A stretch of 64,000 nt of DNA from NCBI RefSeq assembly GCF_007752135.1, contig NZ_CP036298.1, positions 1,922,001 to 1,986,000 on the forward strand, given 5' to 3'. This DNA is from Aureliella helgolandensis (GTDB lineage Bacteria; Planctomycetota; Planctomycetia; Pirellulales; Pirellulaceae). This document shows positions 42,673 through 51,994 of the stretch, one piece after another; the stretch's first letter is position 1; the number at the start of each line of letters is the position of its first letter. A program made the position numbers and the translations under genes. Under the pieces are notes generated by a model. It made no database searches. It was not told the origin of the DNA and saw only the letters and a program-made list of their open reading frames with translations.

Positions 42673-45294
42673 CTACATGGTGTCATTTTCAATTGTGGCA
42701 TTTTCGGCTGCACTGTCTTTTTCTTCGGTGACCAGCTTGTGAATGATCTGTTGTGTTTGAACTGCGAAGGGATGTAGCTTAGACTCCGCGTCGATGGCTT
42801 CTACGTCCGCGACTGCTGAGGCGATTGCAACACGTTCCGCGTTTGTGTTTCGTTGATGGCGATGGATCTCGGAAAGACTTCGGTACAGCAGGGCTCTCCA
42901 GCATCGGTGGGGCATGCTGGCGGGCGATGCATCGACCAAAGACGACTGGATGGCAATGGCCTGCTCGAGGCGTTTCTGTCCAAGGGCGAAGTCGCCAGCC
43001 GAACGGGCGAGGCTCGATAGCTTGTGCAGGATGTGGACTTCGGAGACGGCGAACAGTTGTGTCTTGGGATTGAGCGATCGCAGCGGTTGCAATTCGGTGA
43101 GCGCTTCGTGAAGTCGCTCGTCTGCGTCGTCGACGAAGCGTTCCGAACCGAACTGCCGTCGAAGATGTACGCTGGCGAGCAATTCGATCAAGGCAAATCG
43201 AGCACGGGAATCGTTTGGGGTTTGAGTCAGTCGTTCTCGTAGTATTTCGGTAGCTGATCGAAACTCTGCCTGTCGAATTGCTGGCCGCTTTGCTCGACGT
43301 GAATCGGCAAAATGAATCCTGGCTCTTAGCACGGCAAATTCACTCGCGTCATGTACGGACGGCTTGAGTTCACTCAGTAGCGATTTGGCTGCCGACAATC
43401 GCTCGCGGGCCATTCGCGATTCATCCGGCGATCTGGTTTGGTCGCGGCGACGTTGCGGAGGTGGATCGCCAAGTGAAACAAGTGCATACGCCAGCTGCAA
43501 CTTCAGCCGATCGTCGGGATCGACGACAGCTTCGCCGGACTGGATTGCCATTGCGTAGGCTTCGTCCGATTTCGCGTAGTCTAGTTGCGATCCGTAGACT
43601 TTGCCAAGCTCGTTGTGCAACCGCGCGATGAGAATTCTTTTCTCATTGGTTGGCAAACCGGCCAACTCGCCGCGTGTCTCCAAGAGTTCAACGCTTTGGC
43701 GGAGAGTTGTGATCGCGGCGTCGGTCTGTCCGAGTTGTTGTTGAATCTGAGAAAGCCGAAGGCTCGCTTCAATCATTTGGCGAACAATATCGGGCCGAGT
43801 GGGCGACTGATTCGCCAAGCGTTCATACAGCGGTTGGATGTTTTTCAACATGCTGGCAGCATGCGGTGAGGGATCCAGTAGAAATTGTGCTGAATCGATT
43901 TCTCCCAAATCCATATCCCCCATCGCGGATGCTGGAATGGCAACGAGGTCCACAACGCCGTCGAGTGATTGCAGTGCGAGGTCGACCGTTTGTTCCGATT
44001 GTGCGAGTGCCATGCTGGTCCGCTGGTTGGCAGCAGATGTCATTGCAAAACCGACCGACGACGCAACTGTTGCCGCCAGCATCGACATGACGGCAATGCC
44101 GCTGACCCCAGCCAGCTTCGGATTGCGTTGGCACCAACGCACAAGTCTCTGAGACGCCGTTGTGCGTCGAGCAAGAATAGGCTCGTCGTTCAAAAAACGA
44201 TTCAGATCGTCTCGTAAATCGGACGCGGATTGATACCGATGCGCCGGCTCAGGATTGATCGCTTTGGCGACAATTGTTTGCAGATCCGCTGGAACGTCCG
44301 TGCGAACATCCCTCAGTGGCTCAATGAGATGAAGCTTTACGGCCTCTGGCAGTTGATACGGAGTCAGGTCTTTGAAAACGGGGGTACCAGTCAGCATTTC
44401 GTAGAGTGTCAATCCAACACCGTACACGTCTGACCGCTCATCGGATTGTCCCTGAAAACGTTCCGGTGCCATGTAGCGAGGGCTGCCGCTGAGTGCGTGC
44501 GTCATGGTCGGATCCTCTAGCGTGTTCCGCGCAAGTCCGAAGTCGGTGAGTTGCGCGACGCCATCTTCGTCAATCAGGATATTGGCCGGCTTCACGTCGC
44601 GATGGAGGATGCCGTTTCCATGAGCGTAAGCAAGTCCGTCGGAGATCTGGCTGGCGATTTCAGCTGCGGTGCGACAAGCGAATGTTTGGATTGTCGTTTG
44701 GTCGTTCGACTTGTGGCTACCGTCGCCAGACGGTGGGGGCGACGCTGTGGCGAGCGTAGCTACGGGGCCGATGAGACGATCGAGCGACTGGCCTCGAATG
44801 AGTTGCATTACCAGATAATGAGTTCCATCGCATTCGCCTGTGCCGAAGATTGGCACGATGTTGGAATGGTGCATCGCCGCCGCAGTGCTGGATTCTCGCC
44901 TGAAATTCTGTAGCGCATCGTCGTCTAGCAAAGATTGCTTGGGCAGCACTTTGATCGCGACACTGCGCCCGAGCGACTCTTGTTCCGCTTCGTAAACGAT
45001 CCCCATCCCGCCTCGCCCGATCTCTCGCACCAGCCGAAAGTCGCCGAGTCTTTCAAAGACCCGCCCTGCAAGTGTTGCGCTGCCGTCGCTTTCGGATTGC
45101 TGGTCCACTTTAACTTTTTCGACCGAAAGTACCAGCGGAAAGACACGTCGGATTGGCTCGCTCAAGTCCGGATGGCGACTCGCGTATTCTTCGATGGTGG
45201 GACGCTCACCGTTGCGATAGCGAGCCACGAAATCGCTGGCGAGGATATCGACCCTTGAATAGGTGTCGTCGTCGATTGGATCGGGAAGTTGCAT
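42673..45294 (-). CDS. Membrane Ser/Thr protein kinase with TPR-like C-terminus
   Basis: 873 residues. A planctomycete-type leader (DFVARYRNGERPTIEEYASR HPDLSEPIRRVFP) precedes the kinase domain at about 85-370: IGRGGMGIVYEAEQ, VAIKVLPK, catalytic ILHRDVKPANILID, DFGLAR and SPRYMAPERF. A membrane helix lies at about 400-425, and a long extracytoplasmic or helical-repeat region follows with TPR-like segments (LLETRGELAGLPTNEKRILI, LGKVYGSQLDYAKSDEAYAM). An in-frame copy of a short interspersed repeat adds PPPSGDGSHKS in the kinase domain near residue 190, between the hinge region and the helix preceding the catalytic loop. No sigma gene is adjacent. Targets unknown. Confidence 0.9.
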   Translation of the reverse strand: MQLPDPIDDDTYSRVDILASDFVARYRNGERPTIEEYASRHPDLSEPIRRVFPLVLSVEKVKVDQQSESDGSATLAGRVFERLGDFRLVREIGRGGMGIVYEAEQESLGRSVAIKVLPKQSLLDDDALQNFRRESSTAAAMHHSNIVPIFGTGECDGTHYLVMQLIRGQSLDRLIGPVATLATASPPPSGDGSHKSNDQTTIQTFACRTAAEIASQISDGLAYAHGNGILHRDVKPANILIDEDGVAQLTDFGLARNTLEDPTMTHALSGSPRYMAPERFQGQSDERSDVYGVGLTLYEMLTGTPVFKDLTPYQLPEAVKLHLIEPLRDVRTDVPADLQTIVAKAINPEPAHRYQSASDLRDDLNRFLNDEPILARRTTASQRLVRWCQRNPKLAGVSGIAVMSMLAATVASSVGFAMTSAANQRTSMALAQSEQTVDLALQSLDGVVDLVAIPASAMGDMDLGEIDSAQFLLDPSPHAASMLKNIQPLYERLANQSPTRPDIVRQMIEASLRLSQIQQQLGQTDAAITTLRQSVELLETRGELAGLPTNEKRILIARLHNELGKVYGSQLDYAKSDEAYAMAIQSGEAVVDPDDRLKLQLAYALVSLGDPPPQRRRDQTRSPDESRMARERLSAAKSLLSELKPSVHDASEFAVLRARIHFADSRRAKRPAIRQAEFRSATEILRERLTQTPNDSRARFALIELLASVHLRRQFGSERFVDDADERLHEALTELQPLRSLNPKTQLFAVSEVHILHKLSSLARSAGDFALGQKRLEQAIAIQSSLVDASPASMPHRCWRALLYRSLSEIHRHQRNTNAERVAIASAVADVEAIDAESKLHPFAVQTQQIIHKLVTEEKDSAAENATIENDTM
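44719..44764. repeat. Short interspersed double-palindrome repeat, copy 1 (inside kinase gene)
   Basis: ACCGTCGCCAGACGGT (44719-44734, 6-bp stem, 4-base loop) and, after a spacer, GGCGAGCGTAGCTACG (44749-44764) containing the palindrome CGTAGCTACG. The same two modules recur at 45349-45412 and 50479-50520. Inserted in frame in the kinase coding sequence. Confidence 0.8.
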
Positions 45295-45348
45295 GCGGTG
45301 TCAAAGTAAAGGTAAGTAGTCTTGGGAGGAGGCTGTGGAGCGACTGCT

Positions 45349-45412
45349 GCGAGCGTAACTATCGTTGCCAGACGGTGCAACTGGGGCCACGCACTGGCGA
45401 GCGTAGCTACGT
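45349..45412. repeat. Short interspersed double-palindrome repeat, copy 2 (intergenic)
   Basis: GCGAGCGTAACTATCGTTGC followed by CAGACGGTG, then GGCGAGCGTAGCTACG at 45397-45412. It is a partly diverged tandem of the same modules, lying in the gap between the kinase start and the deiodinase-like stop. Confidence 0.75.
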
Positions 45413-45423
45413 CGGCTGCGCCG

Positions 45424-46818
45424 TTACCGACCCCGTGGTCTCTGTCCTGCACCGGGCCGGCCTTGACCGCGCTGACTTGCACCGCCCGGAAAGTGACTTC
45501 GCCCGTTGACCATGCCTGCCGCTTCGTCTTTGTCCCGCCAGACAGTGAATTCCTGTTGTACCGCTGTGCACCACCCCATTTCTTTGTTGCACGCAAAGTA
45601 CTGGATCTTTACCGAAATTGGTTGGTCCGCGTCCCAGTCCTTGACATCGATCAAGAACTCGCGGGGCTCATTGTCTGATTCAGCTTCTAAAGGTTTCGAT
45701 TGCCCTGTTGCAGCTGAGATTGTCGCACCTTCGGCAACGATCTTGTACTCCGGTGGATCGGCCAAGTTATTCCAACTCGCTCCCAGTACCGGGTCTTGCC
45801 GAAAGCCAAGATACAGCTTACCAGTTCCGGTCTCTATCAATTGTTGGTCAGCCTCTGGCCGAAGTTTTACATAACGATTGGACGGATTGAAATTGATTGA
45901 GCGCAAGGCAGAGACGGGATTGCTTTGCCCGCCAGATTCAACACGCAACGGAACAGCCACCCCTTCCACGCGAACCCGTTCCAGAAGCATTTCGCTCTTG
46001 GGCGTGATGTGACGTTCGAAACGAGGCAGCTTCAAGTCTTGGGCGACGGTCAGTGTTTCCGGCTTGCCGACCAGCGTCTCCAGCGATTCGCGAAGGCTTG
46101 AGCCGCGTCCCCATGAATTGCGATGCACCACTTTACCCGCTTGGTCGAATACGAACTGTGAATTCGGAGCTAGGACGAAGTAAGTTTTCAAGCGGTTGTC
46201 AATTGGATCCGTCAACCACGGGATTTGAGTTTGCAACAGCTCCTTGGCATGGTCGACTTGAGCAAACCGGTCCTCGATCGACGATGGCTGCACGAATCCC
46301 CAATTCTCTGGGTGTGTGAGGGATTGGTACAGGAAGTAGAAGTCAACACCTCGATCCTTGAAATCGCGAGCAACCGCCTCGATCTCGGGGTAGGAATTTC
46401 GGAACTCGGGGCATGTCAAACAGCCACCTACGATCACGGTGTACTTCGCCTGGAAGATGCTATTCACTGGCACCAACTCCCGATCGACATTGTAGACTTC
46501 AAGTTCCGCAGGAAGTTCGGCCCCGATCGGAAATTTTTGGTTGAATTCGATGTCACGTGGACGCTCGCGATCACGCGGACGACCACTCTGCGATGCTTGC
46601 CCACCACGCTGGCCTCCGGCCTGTCCACGCCCCTGACGGACCTGCCCTGGACGATCTTGCCCTGGACGATCTTGCCCAGCACCACGTAGACCTTGGCCGA
46701 ACCCTTGGCCGCTTTGCCTTCGACCTTGCGGGGGTTGTGCTTCCAGTGTCTCGGAAATCAGCACGATTGCTATCCAAGTTGCGAAGCTGAACAGAACTGG
46801 AATGCTGGAGCGTTTCAT
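45424..46818 (-). CDS. Deiodinase-like thioredoxin-fold protein with low-complexity N-terminus
   Basis: About 464 residues from ATG 46818. Signal peptide (IPVLFSFATWIAIVLISETL ending near EAQ), a Gly/Arg/Gln-rich low-complexity stretch (residues 25-75, with repeated GQDRP units), then a redoxin domain with VIVGGCLTCPEFRNSYPEIE near residue 129 and VDFYFLYQSLTHPENWGF. The pattern matches iodothyronine-deiodinase-like proteins, with Cys where vertebrate enzymes have selenocysteine and the conserved His kept. The C-terminal segment IQYFACNKEMGWCTAVQQEF resembles DsbD-type N-terminal domains. It follows the EF-hand gene and ECF sigma gene in the same direction. Exported redox role likely; iodothyronine is not an expected substrate. 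Confidence 0.78.
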   Translation of the reverse strand: MKRSSIPVLFSFATWIAIVLISETLEAQPPQGRRQSGQGFGQGLRGAGQDRPGQDRPGQVRQGRGQAGGQRGGQASQSGRPRDRERPRDIEFNQKFPIGAELPAELEVYNVDRELVPVNSIFQAKYTVIVGGCLTCPEFRNSYPEIEAVARDFKDRGVDFYFLYQSLTHPENWGFVQPSSIEDRFAQVDHAKELLQTQIPWLTDPIDNRLKTYFVLAPNSQFVFDQAGKVVHRNSWGRGSSLRESLETLVGKPETLTVAQDLKLPRFERHITPKSEMLLERVRVEGVAVPLRVESGGQSNPVSALRSINFNPSNRYVKLRPEADQQLIETGTGKLYLGFRQDPVLGASWNNLADPPEYKIVAEGATISAATGQSKPLEAESDNEPREFLIDVKDWDADQPISVKIQYFACNKEMGWCTAVQQEFTVWRDKDEAAGMVNGRSHFPGGASQRGQGRPGAGQRPRGR

Positions 46819-47049
46819 GAGTCGACTCGTTTGATGAGATGGTGATTGGGAGGCAACGGAATTCGTCGAGGTCTGATTGGCTGAATCGTGGGATAGGCTT
46901 CTAGTCTGTCGATGCACGCTATTTGCTGGGGGAAGCCTATCCCTCTTTTACGCGCCCGATTATGCAACCATCCGTCCACGATTTCGGGATGTCCGGCCGC
47001 TCACCGAAAGATAAGCTGGCTCCCGGCGCGGCGGTCTTTCAACTCAACT

Positions 47050-47769
47050 TTAGTGTTGCGGGCGTCGGCCTTGAGTTGGCACATTCACTGGAGCGTCTCC
47101 GGTCCGATTTAGAGAGTTGCGATGGAACTGCGACGCCAGCACAAGTCGCTCTCCTTCGTCCAGCGCGCCGTCTTGGTTGGCGTCGGCGCTCGCAAAGGCT
47201 TTGTGCATGTGCTCGGGCAATTCGGACTTGCCGAGCGCACCGTCCATGTTTTCGTCAAAGGCCATAATCTCCTCCGCAAACGCTGCGTCGGTCTGAGCAA
47301 GATCGCCGCCGCGACGCCCGCTGGCAGCACCCACACCGGATCGTCCTCCTCCAGGAGATCCGCCGCCCGGCGGGCCTCCCGGTCCTTGACGTTCGCGGCT
47401 TTGTCGCATTCCGGGTGCTGTTCCTCCCGGCACCCGTCCCCCGGCACCCGCGGGACGCAATTCTTCGGCGGTTAACTTTCCATCGCGGTTTTGATCAAGT
47501 TTCCGCAAGGCATTGGCGGCCGCGTCGATCTCTTCCGAAGATAGTTCACCATCGCCATCTGCATCAAAGATTCGCAGCAGTGGTGGCGTTTGTTGAGCTG
47601 CAGGGTTACTCATCTTCTGTCCGCGACCTCCCGGTCCTTCGCCCCCGGGACCCGATTGTCTTCCGCCGCCTGAACCGGGACGGCCACCGGGAGGCTGAGC
47701 ATTGACATAAGAATCGCTGAATGACAAGGCGTACACGCAGAATGCCGTGAGCAAAAACAAACGCTTCAT
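47050..47769 (-). CDS. Secreted EF-hand calcium-binding protein
   Basis: 239 residues from ATG 47769. Signal peptide RLFLLTAFCVYALSFSDSYV, a Gly/Arg/Pro-rich linker, then four EF-hand loops: DADGDGELSSEE, DQNRDGKLTAEE, DENMDGALGKSE and DANQDGALDEGE. The pairs are separated by a second Gly-rich linker (about 108-150). All loop positions 1, 3, 5 and 12 carry acidic or amide ligands, so calcium binding is likely. It lies between an ECF sigma gene and the deiodinase-like gene in one direction, a grouping seen repeatedly in planctomycetes. Confidence 0.9.
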   Translation of the reverse strand: MKRLFLLTAFCVYALSFSDSYVNAQPPGGRPGSGGGRQSGPGGEGPGGRGQKMSNPAAQQTPPLLRIFDADGDGELSSEEIDAAANALRKLDQNRDGKLTAEELRPAGAGGRVPGGTAPGMRQSRERQGPGGPPGGGSPGGGRSGVGAASGRRGGDLAQTDAAFAEEIMAFDENMDGALGKSELPEHMHKAFASADANQDGALDEGERLVLASQFHRNSLNRTGDAPVNVPTQGRRPQH

Positions 47770-47872
47770 GATTGGGCCTGTGGAGGTTGGTGTGAGTTGG
47801 TGTCACTCGGTTAAACCCGGCCGCTGAGAGACTTCTACCGAAAAATTTGCGAAGTTTTCCAGATCGCCTGCC

Positions 47873-48505
47873 TTACAGCTTTTCCAGCACGGACCGCAAT
47901 CGTTCCAACGCTCGTACATACCGAATACTGGCTGCTTTGGGGGAGATTCCAAGCTCGGTCGCAACTTCCTGATTCGTGAGTTCTTCAAAATGGCGCAGTG
48001 CAACGACTTCGCGATCCATGTCACTCATCTCACCCAACGCCTTTTTGACTTCGGCGATCAACTCGACCTTTACTGCCGCTTGGCTAGGCGAAGTCAGATG
48101 CGCAATGAAGCGTTGTGAAAGACACAACGACGTGTTGCCCCACGGGGTTCCGTCGTTCGGGCTAGCTTCGCGCAAGGTCGAGCGGGATTCGGTGGCCAGG
48201 TGTCGGCGATGCACTCGACTCAGTGTTTGCCCGGTAACGAGTCGTAGCCAAAGAAACAGTGACGGGAAATTGCCCTCGACGTAGTGACTGAGCCGTTTTT
48301 CAGCATCTAGGTAGACCTCCTGCAATACATCATCAGCATCAACACGGGCGCGAATCTGGTCGCTAAGCCTGAAATGGATGATCTGCCACAAGCGGGGGCG
48401 ATGGCGCGAAAATGCATCGGCAAACAGTGACAAATCGCCATGTTTGAGCTGCCGCTCGATGTCTTCATTTCCATCTCCGCCGCTGAAATTCAAGGGAAGG
48501 CTCAT
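47873..48505 (-). CDS. ECF sigma factor
   Basis: About 210 residues from ATG 48505; the frame is open for 110 more codons but these lack sigma features. Region 2: LFADAFSRHRPRLWQIIHFR, then VDADDVLQEVYLDAEKRL. Region 4: MSDMDREVVALRHFEELTNQ followed by EVATELGISPKAASIRYVRA and LERLRSVLEKL. The segment between the two regions is longer than in compact ECF factors. No kinase or anti-sigma gene is adjacent. It probably regulates, or is cotranscribed with, the EF-hand and deiodinase-like genes 100 bases downstream. Confidence 0.88.
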   Translation of the reverse strand: MSLPLNFSGGDGNEDIERQLKHGDLSLFADAFSRHRPRLWQIIHFRLSDQIRARVDADDVLQEVYLDAEKRLSHYVEGNFPSLFLWLRLVTGQTLSRVHRRHLATESRSTLREASPNDGTPWGNTSLCLSQRFIAHLTSPSQAAVKVELIAEVKKALGEMSDMDREVVALRHFEELTNQEVATELGISPKAASIRYVRALERLRSVLEKL

Positions 48506-49177
48506 GAGTCGTTGGTAGTAGCGTTGCGTCAATTCCTCTGGGAAGCCTGATGCAGCATTGGCTGTGCTATCACCTGCTTGGGCACATTCAGCGGAGTTTC
48601 TCTTGAAGTGGGGTGCCCCCACAACCAGTGAAATCGTCCCAACCGTTCCCGAAACAGGCTGACAGGTGATGGCTGTCGGATTTTGGAGTGGAGGGCACCG
48701 ATTCAATTCTAATCTACAAGAATTATCGCTTGAAACCCGTCCGTCTTGCAGATCCGTCCGATTCCTGGCGGAATCGCCGCTGCTTTGTTTCGTTTGGCCA
48801 GCCTCACGGAGGGAAGCCGGATTCACATGTGGCATGCCTAGGTTGGACGTTTATGGTACGGGGACAATATAGCCTCCGAATAGCCTCCGATGGATGTCGA
48901 GTTATCCCAGGTTCTGCAAGGCCGTGGCCCGCAAGGCGGTGTGGGCGGGAGTCACAACCTAGTCCGACCGGTGCGAGGAGCGGAAATGACCCTGCCGAGA
49001 CATGCCACCCCTCGAATGATGTCCCTTCTTCGGCTGTTCGAGACGTGGTCCCAATAGTACTCCGTGGCGGCCCTTTTCTTCTTTTCTTGAGAATAGGCCT
49101 GTAGATCATTTCGGTGCGCAGGGTTTCTAAGAATACACCCCGCTTTGACTCAAACACCCGCATTGGAAAATTTTGTC
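48506..49177. other. Divergent intergenic region
   Basis: Between the ECF sigma gene (minus) and the sulfatase (plus). It must hold both promoters. The open frames extending from the sigma gene and across 48688-49104 have no recognisable protein features. Confidence 0.4.
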
Positions 49178-51994
49178 ATGCCCCTATTGAATGATCGGCC
49201 TATTCGACTTGTCGGTAACGCGCTGGTGTTGTTGACTGCCGCCGTATTGACGGTTGCTTCAATTGCGCACGCTGAAACTCACAAGAACATTGTCATCTTG
49301 GTCGCTGATGATCTCGGCTGGGGCGATGTCGGCTTTCATGGCGGAAGCGTACAAACGCCAAACATTGACCGCTTGGCAGCCGAAGGCGTCCGGCTGAATC
49401 GGTTCTACGCCTACCCTGCTTGCAGTCCGGCTCGTGCCGCCATGCTGACAGGTCGCTTTCCTCAACGCTACGGGATTGCTGGTCCCGTTCGTCCCCGTGA
49501 CGAAGGACTTCCAAGCAGCGAGACAATACTCCCCCGCATGTTTCAGCAGGCAGGCTATCAAGCGAGTCTGATTGGCAAATGGCATCTCGGGCTTGCCGGT
49601 AAAGAGGCGCAACCCAGCCAACGAGGCTTCGATCACTTCTATGGTTTTCTCGATGCGTCCATCGACTACTACCGGCATACGGCGGGCCAAGGGCAAGTCG
49701 ATTGGCAGCGTGACGGACAGAAGATTCACGAAGAGGGTTACGTAACCGACCTATTGGCCGACGAAGCGGTGCGTCAAATTAATAGAAGCGTCTCCAGCCA
49801 GCCGTTTTGCATGGTCGTTTCGTTCAGTGCGCCGCACTCGCCGTTTCAGGCACCCGAAACTCTGGTTGCCAAGTACCGCGGTCGAATGAATGAGCGTGAA
49901 GCGACGTATGCCGCGATGATTGACTCGCTGGACCAAGGGATCGGCCGGATCCTTGCTGCGCTTGACAAACAAAACCTTCGCCAAGATACCATCGTCGTGT
50001 TCACTTCGGATAACGGCGCGGTACGGGCGGGAACCAACGCTCCATTTCGCGGCCAGAAGCGTCAAGTGTACGAGGGTGGAATTCATGTTCCTTGCGTTGT
50101 CCGCGCGCCGGGAGTATTGGAAGCTGGATCCGAGAACGAACAACTCTTTGCGATCCATGACTTGTTTCCGACGCTGGCCGAGGCCGCTGGAGTCACGCTT
50201 ACCCCCACCAAGCCGCTCGACGGGATAAGTCTGTGGTCACAATTGATCAGCAACAAGCCGATATCAAGAGCGATCGTCATTGCCGAAAACGATCATGCGA
50301 TCATTCGCGATGATTGGAAATTGATTCAGTTGGCCGACGGCAGCACGGAACTGTACAACCTGCGGTCTGATCCCACTGAGGCAAAAGATCTGGCAGATTC
50401 GGAGGCCAAGCTCGTCTCGCAGTTGCTGTCCCAGCTGGCTCAGTACAAAGTCGTCGTGCAAACCGATGGCCCCGTCCCACCGTCTGGCGACGGTAGCTAC
50501 GCTCGCCAAAGCGTGGCTTCTGGCCGACACACGCTTGCCGTAACAGCAACCCAACATCTGCAAGAGGGCGAGTCACTTGCAACGGCCACACTCAGAGGTG
50601 ATGCGAAATATGGTGTGCTGGGGGATCCGCGAGTTGAATCCAATGGACGCGGTGTGCGTTTGCTTTCGGGGGAAGATTTCGATGGCAACGGTACGTATGC
50701 TGGTGAGGCTTCGCTGATTAGCAGCAGTGTCTCGCCAGCTCAGCGTTGGTATCGATTCTACATCTCCGGACTCGCACAAGATAACTTCACTGTCGACCAA
50801 GACGATCTGTACTTGAAAGTTGAGTTCTTTCAAAACGGCGGCACGGATTCTCTGGACCTGATCAAAGAGCGAATCTACACACAGGTGTCGCAGGAGCGGA
50901 AGGACTTCTTCGATAAAGATACGAACGAAAGCTTGGGCCACTCGACCTGGCGAACCTACGCGATGGATTTTCGCACGCCGTTCGCGGAAGTTGATACCGT
51001 GAAGTTGAGTGTCGGTTTTGCCAATGGCAAGGGCGAGCAGAGACGCAGCGAGTTTTGGGTGAATTCAATGGACCTGAAGCCGATTGATACACCAGAAAAG
51101 TATGTAGCTGCGAAACCTACAATCCGCGAGTTTCCGCAACCGGACGCCGCGACGCTTGTGGCACTCGGCGGACGTTGGTACTTTGACCCGAAAGGTAGCG
51201 AGCGGAAGCCTCCCCAGCAGTTCGACTACACGAACTCAAACCAATTGCTGTACAAATCCGATCGGTTTGAAGCACCATTTGCCGACAACATGAGTTCGTG
51301 GCTGCGAGCTGGCTATCTGGACTTCGAAGGCAAAGCTGTTGAAAAAGACCAGCCCAAACCGTATGCGGTTGTCATCTCCTTCACCGACAAGCATTTGGTG
51401 ATGCGAAGTCGCAATCTGCCGAATCATCCAACAGCCACGTTCCCCGATCGTTGGCGGATGCTGGACGGCAATCCGTCGTACATCAAGGAGCAGGCGAATA
51501 CGTGGCATCTTCCGCTTAAACCTAAACGCGATCCCACCGCATTCGCGATGGACGAAAAGAATTCCAACCAAGCACTGCCCATGGGGGCGATTGGCGTGGC
51601 GACCAACGGTGTGATCTTCTTCAACCCTTTCGACCACATTTTTGAAACCGATGCAGTTTGGCGACTCGATCGTTGTTGCGGGCACCCAAGTCCTCAGCAA
51701 CAATACCACTACCACAAGTATCCCGTGTGCGTAAAAACACCTTGGAGCGACGAGGGCCAAGCTCATTCCAGCGTAATCGGATTTGCCTTCGATGGCTTTC
51801 CGGTTTACGGGCCTTACGAATCCCAAGGGTTGCTTGCCAAAGACGACACCAGGAATCCGCTCAACGCCTTCAATCTTCACGAAGATCCCGATCGTGGTCC
51901 GCACTATCACGTCACGCCGGGCGAGTATCCGCACATCATCGGAGGGTTCTGGGGGCAGCTCGAAACGCTGAACCGCCCCGGACGGAGAAGATAG
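49178..51994 (+). CDS. Sulfatase fused to a C-terminal YHYH domain
   Basis: About 938 residues from ATG 49178; an in-frame TTG at 49145 is the alternative. Signal peptide VGNALVLLTAAVLTVASIAH. Sulfatase domain at about 35-430: NIVILVADDLGWGDVGFHGG (metal-binding Asp pair), YPACSPARAAMLTGRFPQRY (C-x-P-x-R signature for formylglycine formation, Cys about residue 82), GKWHLG and VFTSDNGA. A linker carries an in-frame interspersed repeat (VPPSGDGSYARQSVASG). The C-terminal part, about 650-930, has a YHYH-type core: CGHPSPQQQYHYHKYPVCV, SVIGFAFDGFPVYGPYES and GPHYHVTPGEYPHIIGGFWG. Hydrolyses sulfate esters outside the cytoplasm, probably on polysaccharides; the role of the YHYH part is unknown. 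Confidence 0.9.
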   Translation: MPLLNDRPIRLVGNALVLLTAAVLTVASIAHAETHKNIVILVADDLGWGDVGFHGGSVQTPNIDRLAAEGVRLNRFYAYPACSPARAAMLTGRFPQRYGIAGPVRPRDEGLPSSETILPRMFQQAGYQASLIGKWHLGLAGKEAQPSQRGFDHFYGFLDASIDYYRHTAGQGQVDWQRDGQKIHEEGYVTDLLADEAVRQINRSVSSQPFCMVVSFSAPHSPFQAPETLVAKYRGRMNEREATYAAMIDSLDQGIGRILAALDKQNLRQDTIVVFTSDNGAVRAGTNAPFRGQKRQVYEGGIHVPCVVRAPGVLEAGSENEQLFAIHDLFPTLAEAAGVTLTPTKPLDGISLWSQLISNKPISRAIVIAENDHAIIRDDWKLIQLADGSTELYNLRSDPTEAKDLADSEAKLVSQLLSQLAQYKVVVQTDGPVPPSGDGSYARQSVASGRHTLAVTATQHLQEGESLATATLRGDAKYGVLGDPRVESNGRGVRLLSGEDFDGNGTYAGEASLISSSVSPAQRWYRFYISGLAQDNFTVDQDDLYLKVEFFQNGGTDSLDLIKERIYTQVSQERKDFFDKDTNESLGHSTWRTYAMDFRTPFAEVDTVKLSVGFANGKGEQRRSEFWVNSMDLKPIDTPEKYVAAKPTIREFPQPDAATLVALGGRWYFDPKGSERKPPQQFDYTNSNQLLYKSDRFEAPFADNMSSWLRAGYLDFEGKAVEKDQPKPYAVVISFTDKHLVMRSRNLPNHPTATFPDRWRMLDGNPSYIKEQANTWHLPLKPKRDPTAFAMDEKNSNQALPMGAIGVATNGVIFFNPFDHIFETDAVWRLDRCCGHPSPQQQYHYHKYPVCVKTPWSDEGQAHSSVIGFAFDGFPVYGPYESQGLLAKDDTRNPLNAFNLHEDPDRGPHYHVTPGEYPHIIGGFWGQLETLNRPGRRR
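50479..50520. repeat. Short interspersed double-palindrome repeat, copy 3 (inside sulfatase gene)
   Basis: ACCGTCTGGCGACGGT (50479-50494) followed directly by AGCTACGCTCGCC, the reverse orientation of copies 1 and 2. It adds a segment reading PPSGDGSYARQS, in frame, at the end of the sulfatase domain. Confidence 0.8.

Noticed and set aside
46400-46440. Possible selenocysteine (UGA) deiodinase
   Set aside because: The motif GGCLTCPEF is encoded with ordinary Cys codons and the frame has no in-frame TGA, so no recoding is needed.
48506-48835. N-terminal 110-codon extension of the ECF sigma factor
   Set aside because: The residues lack sigma features and the ATG at 48505 gives the expected length and region order.
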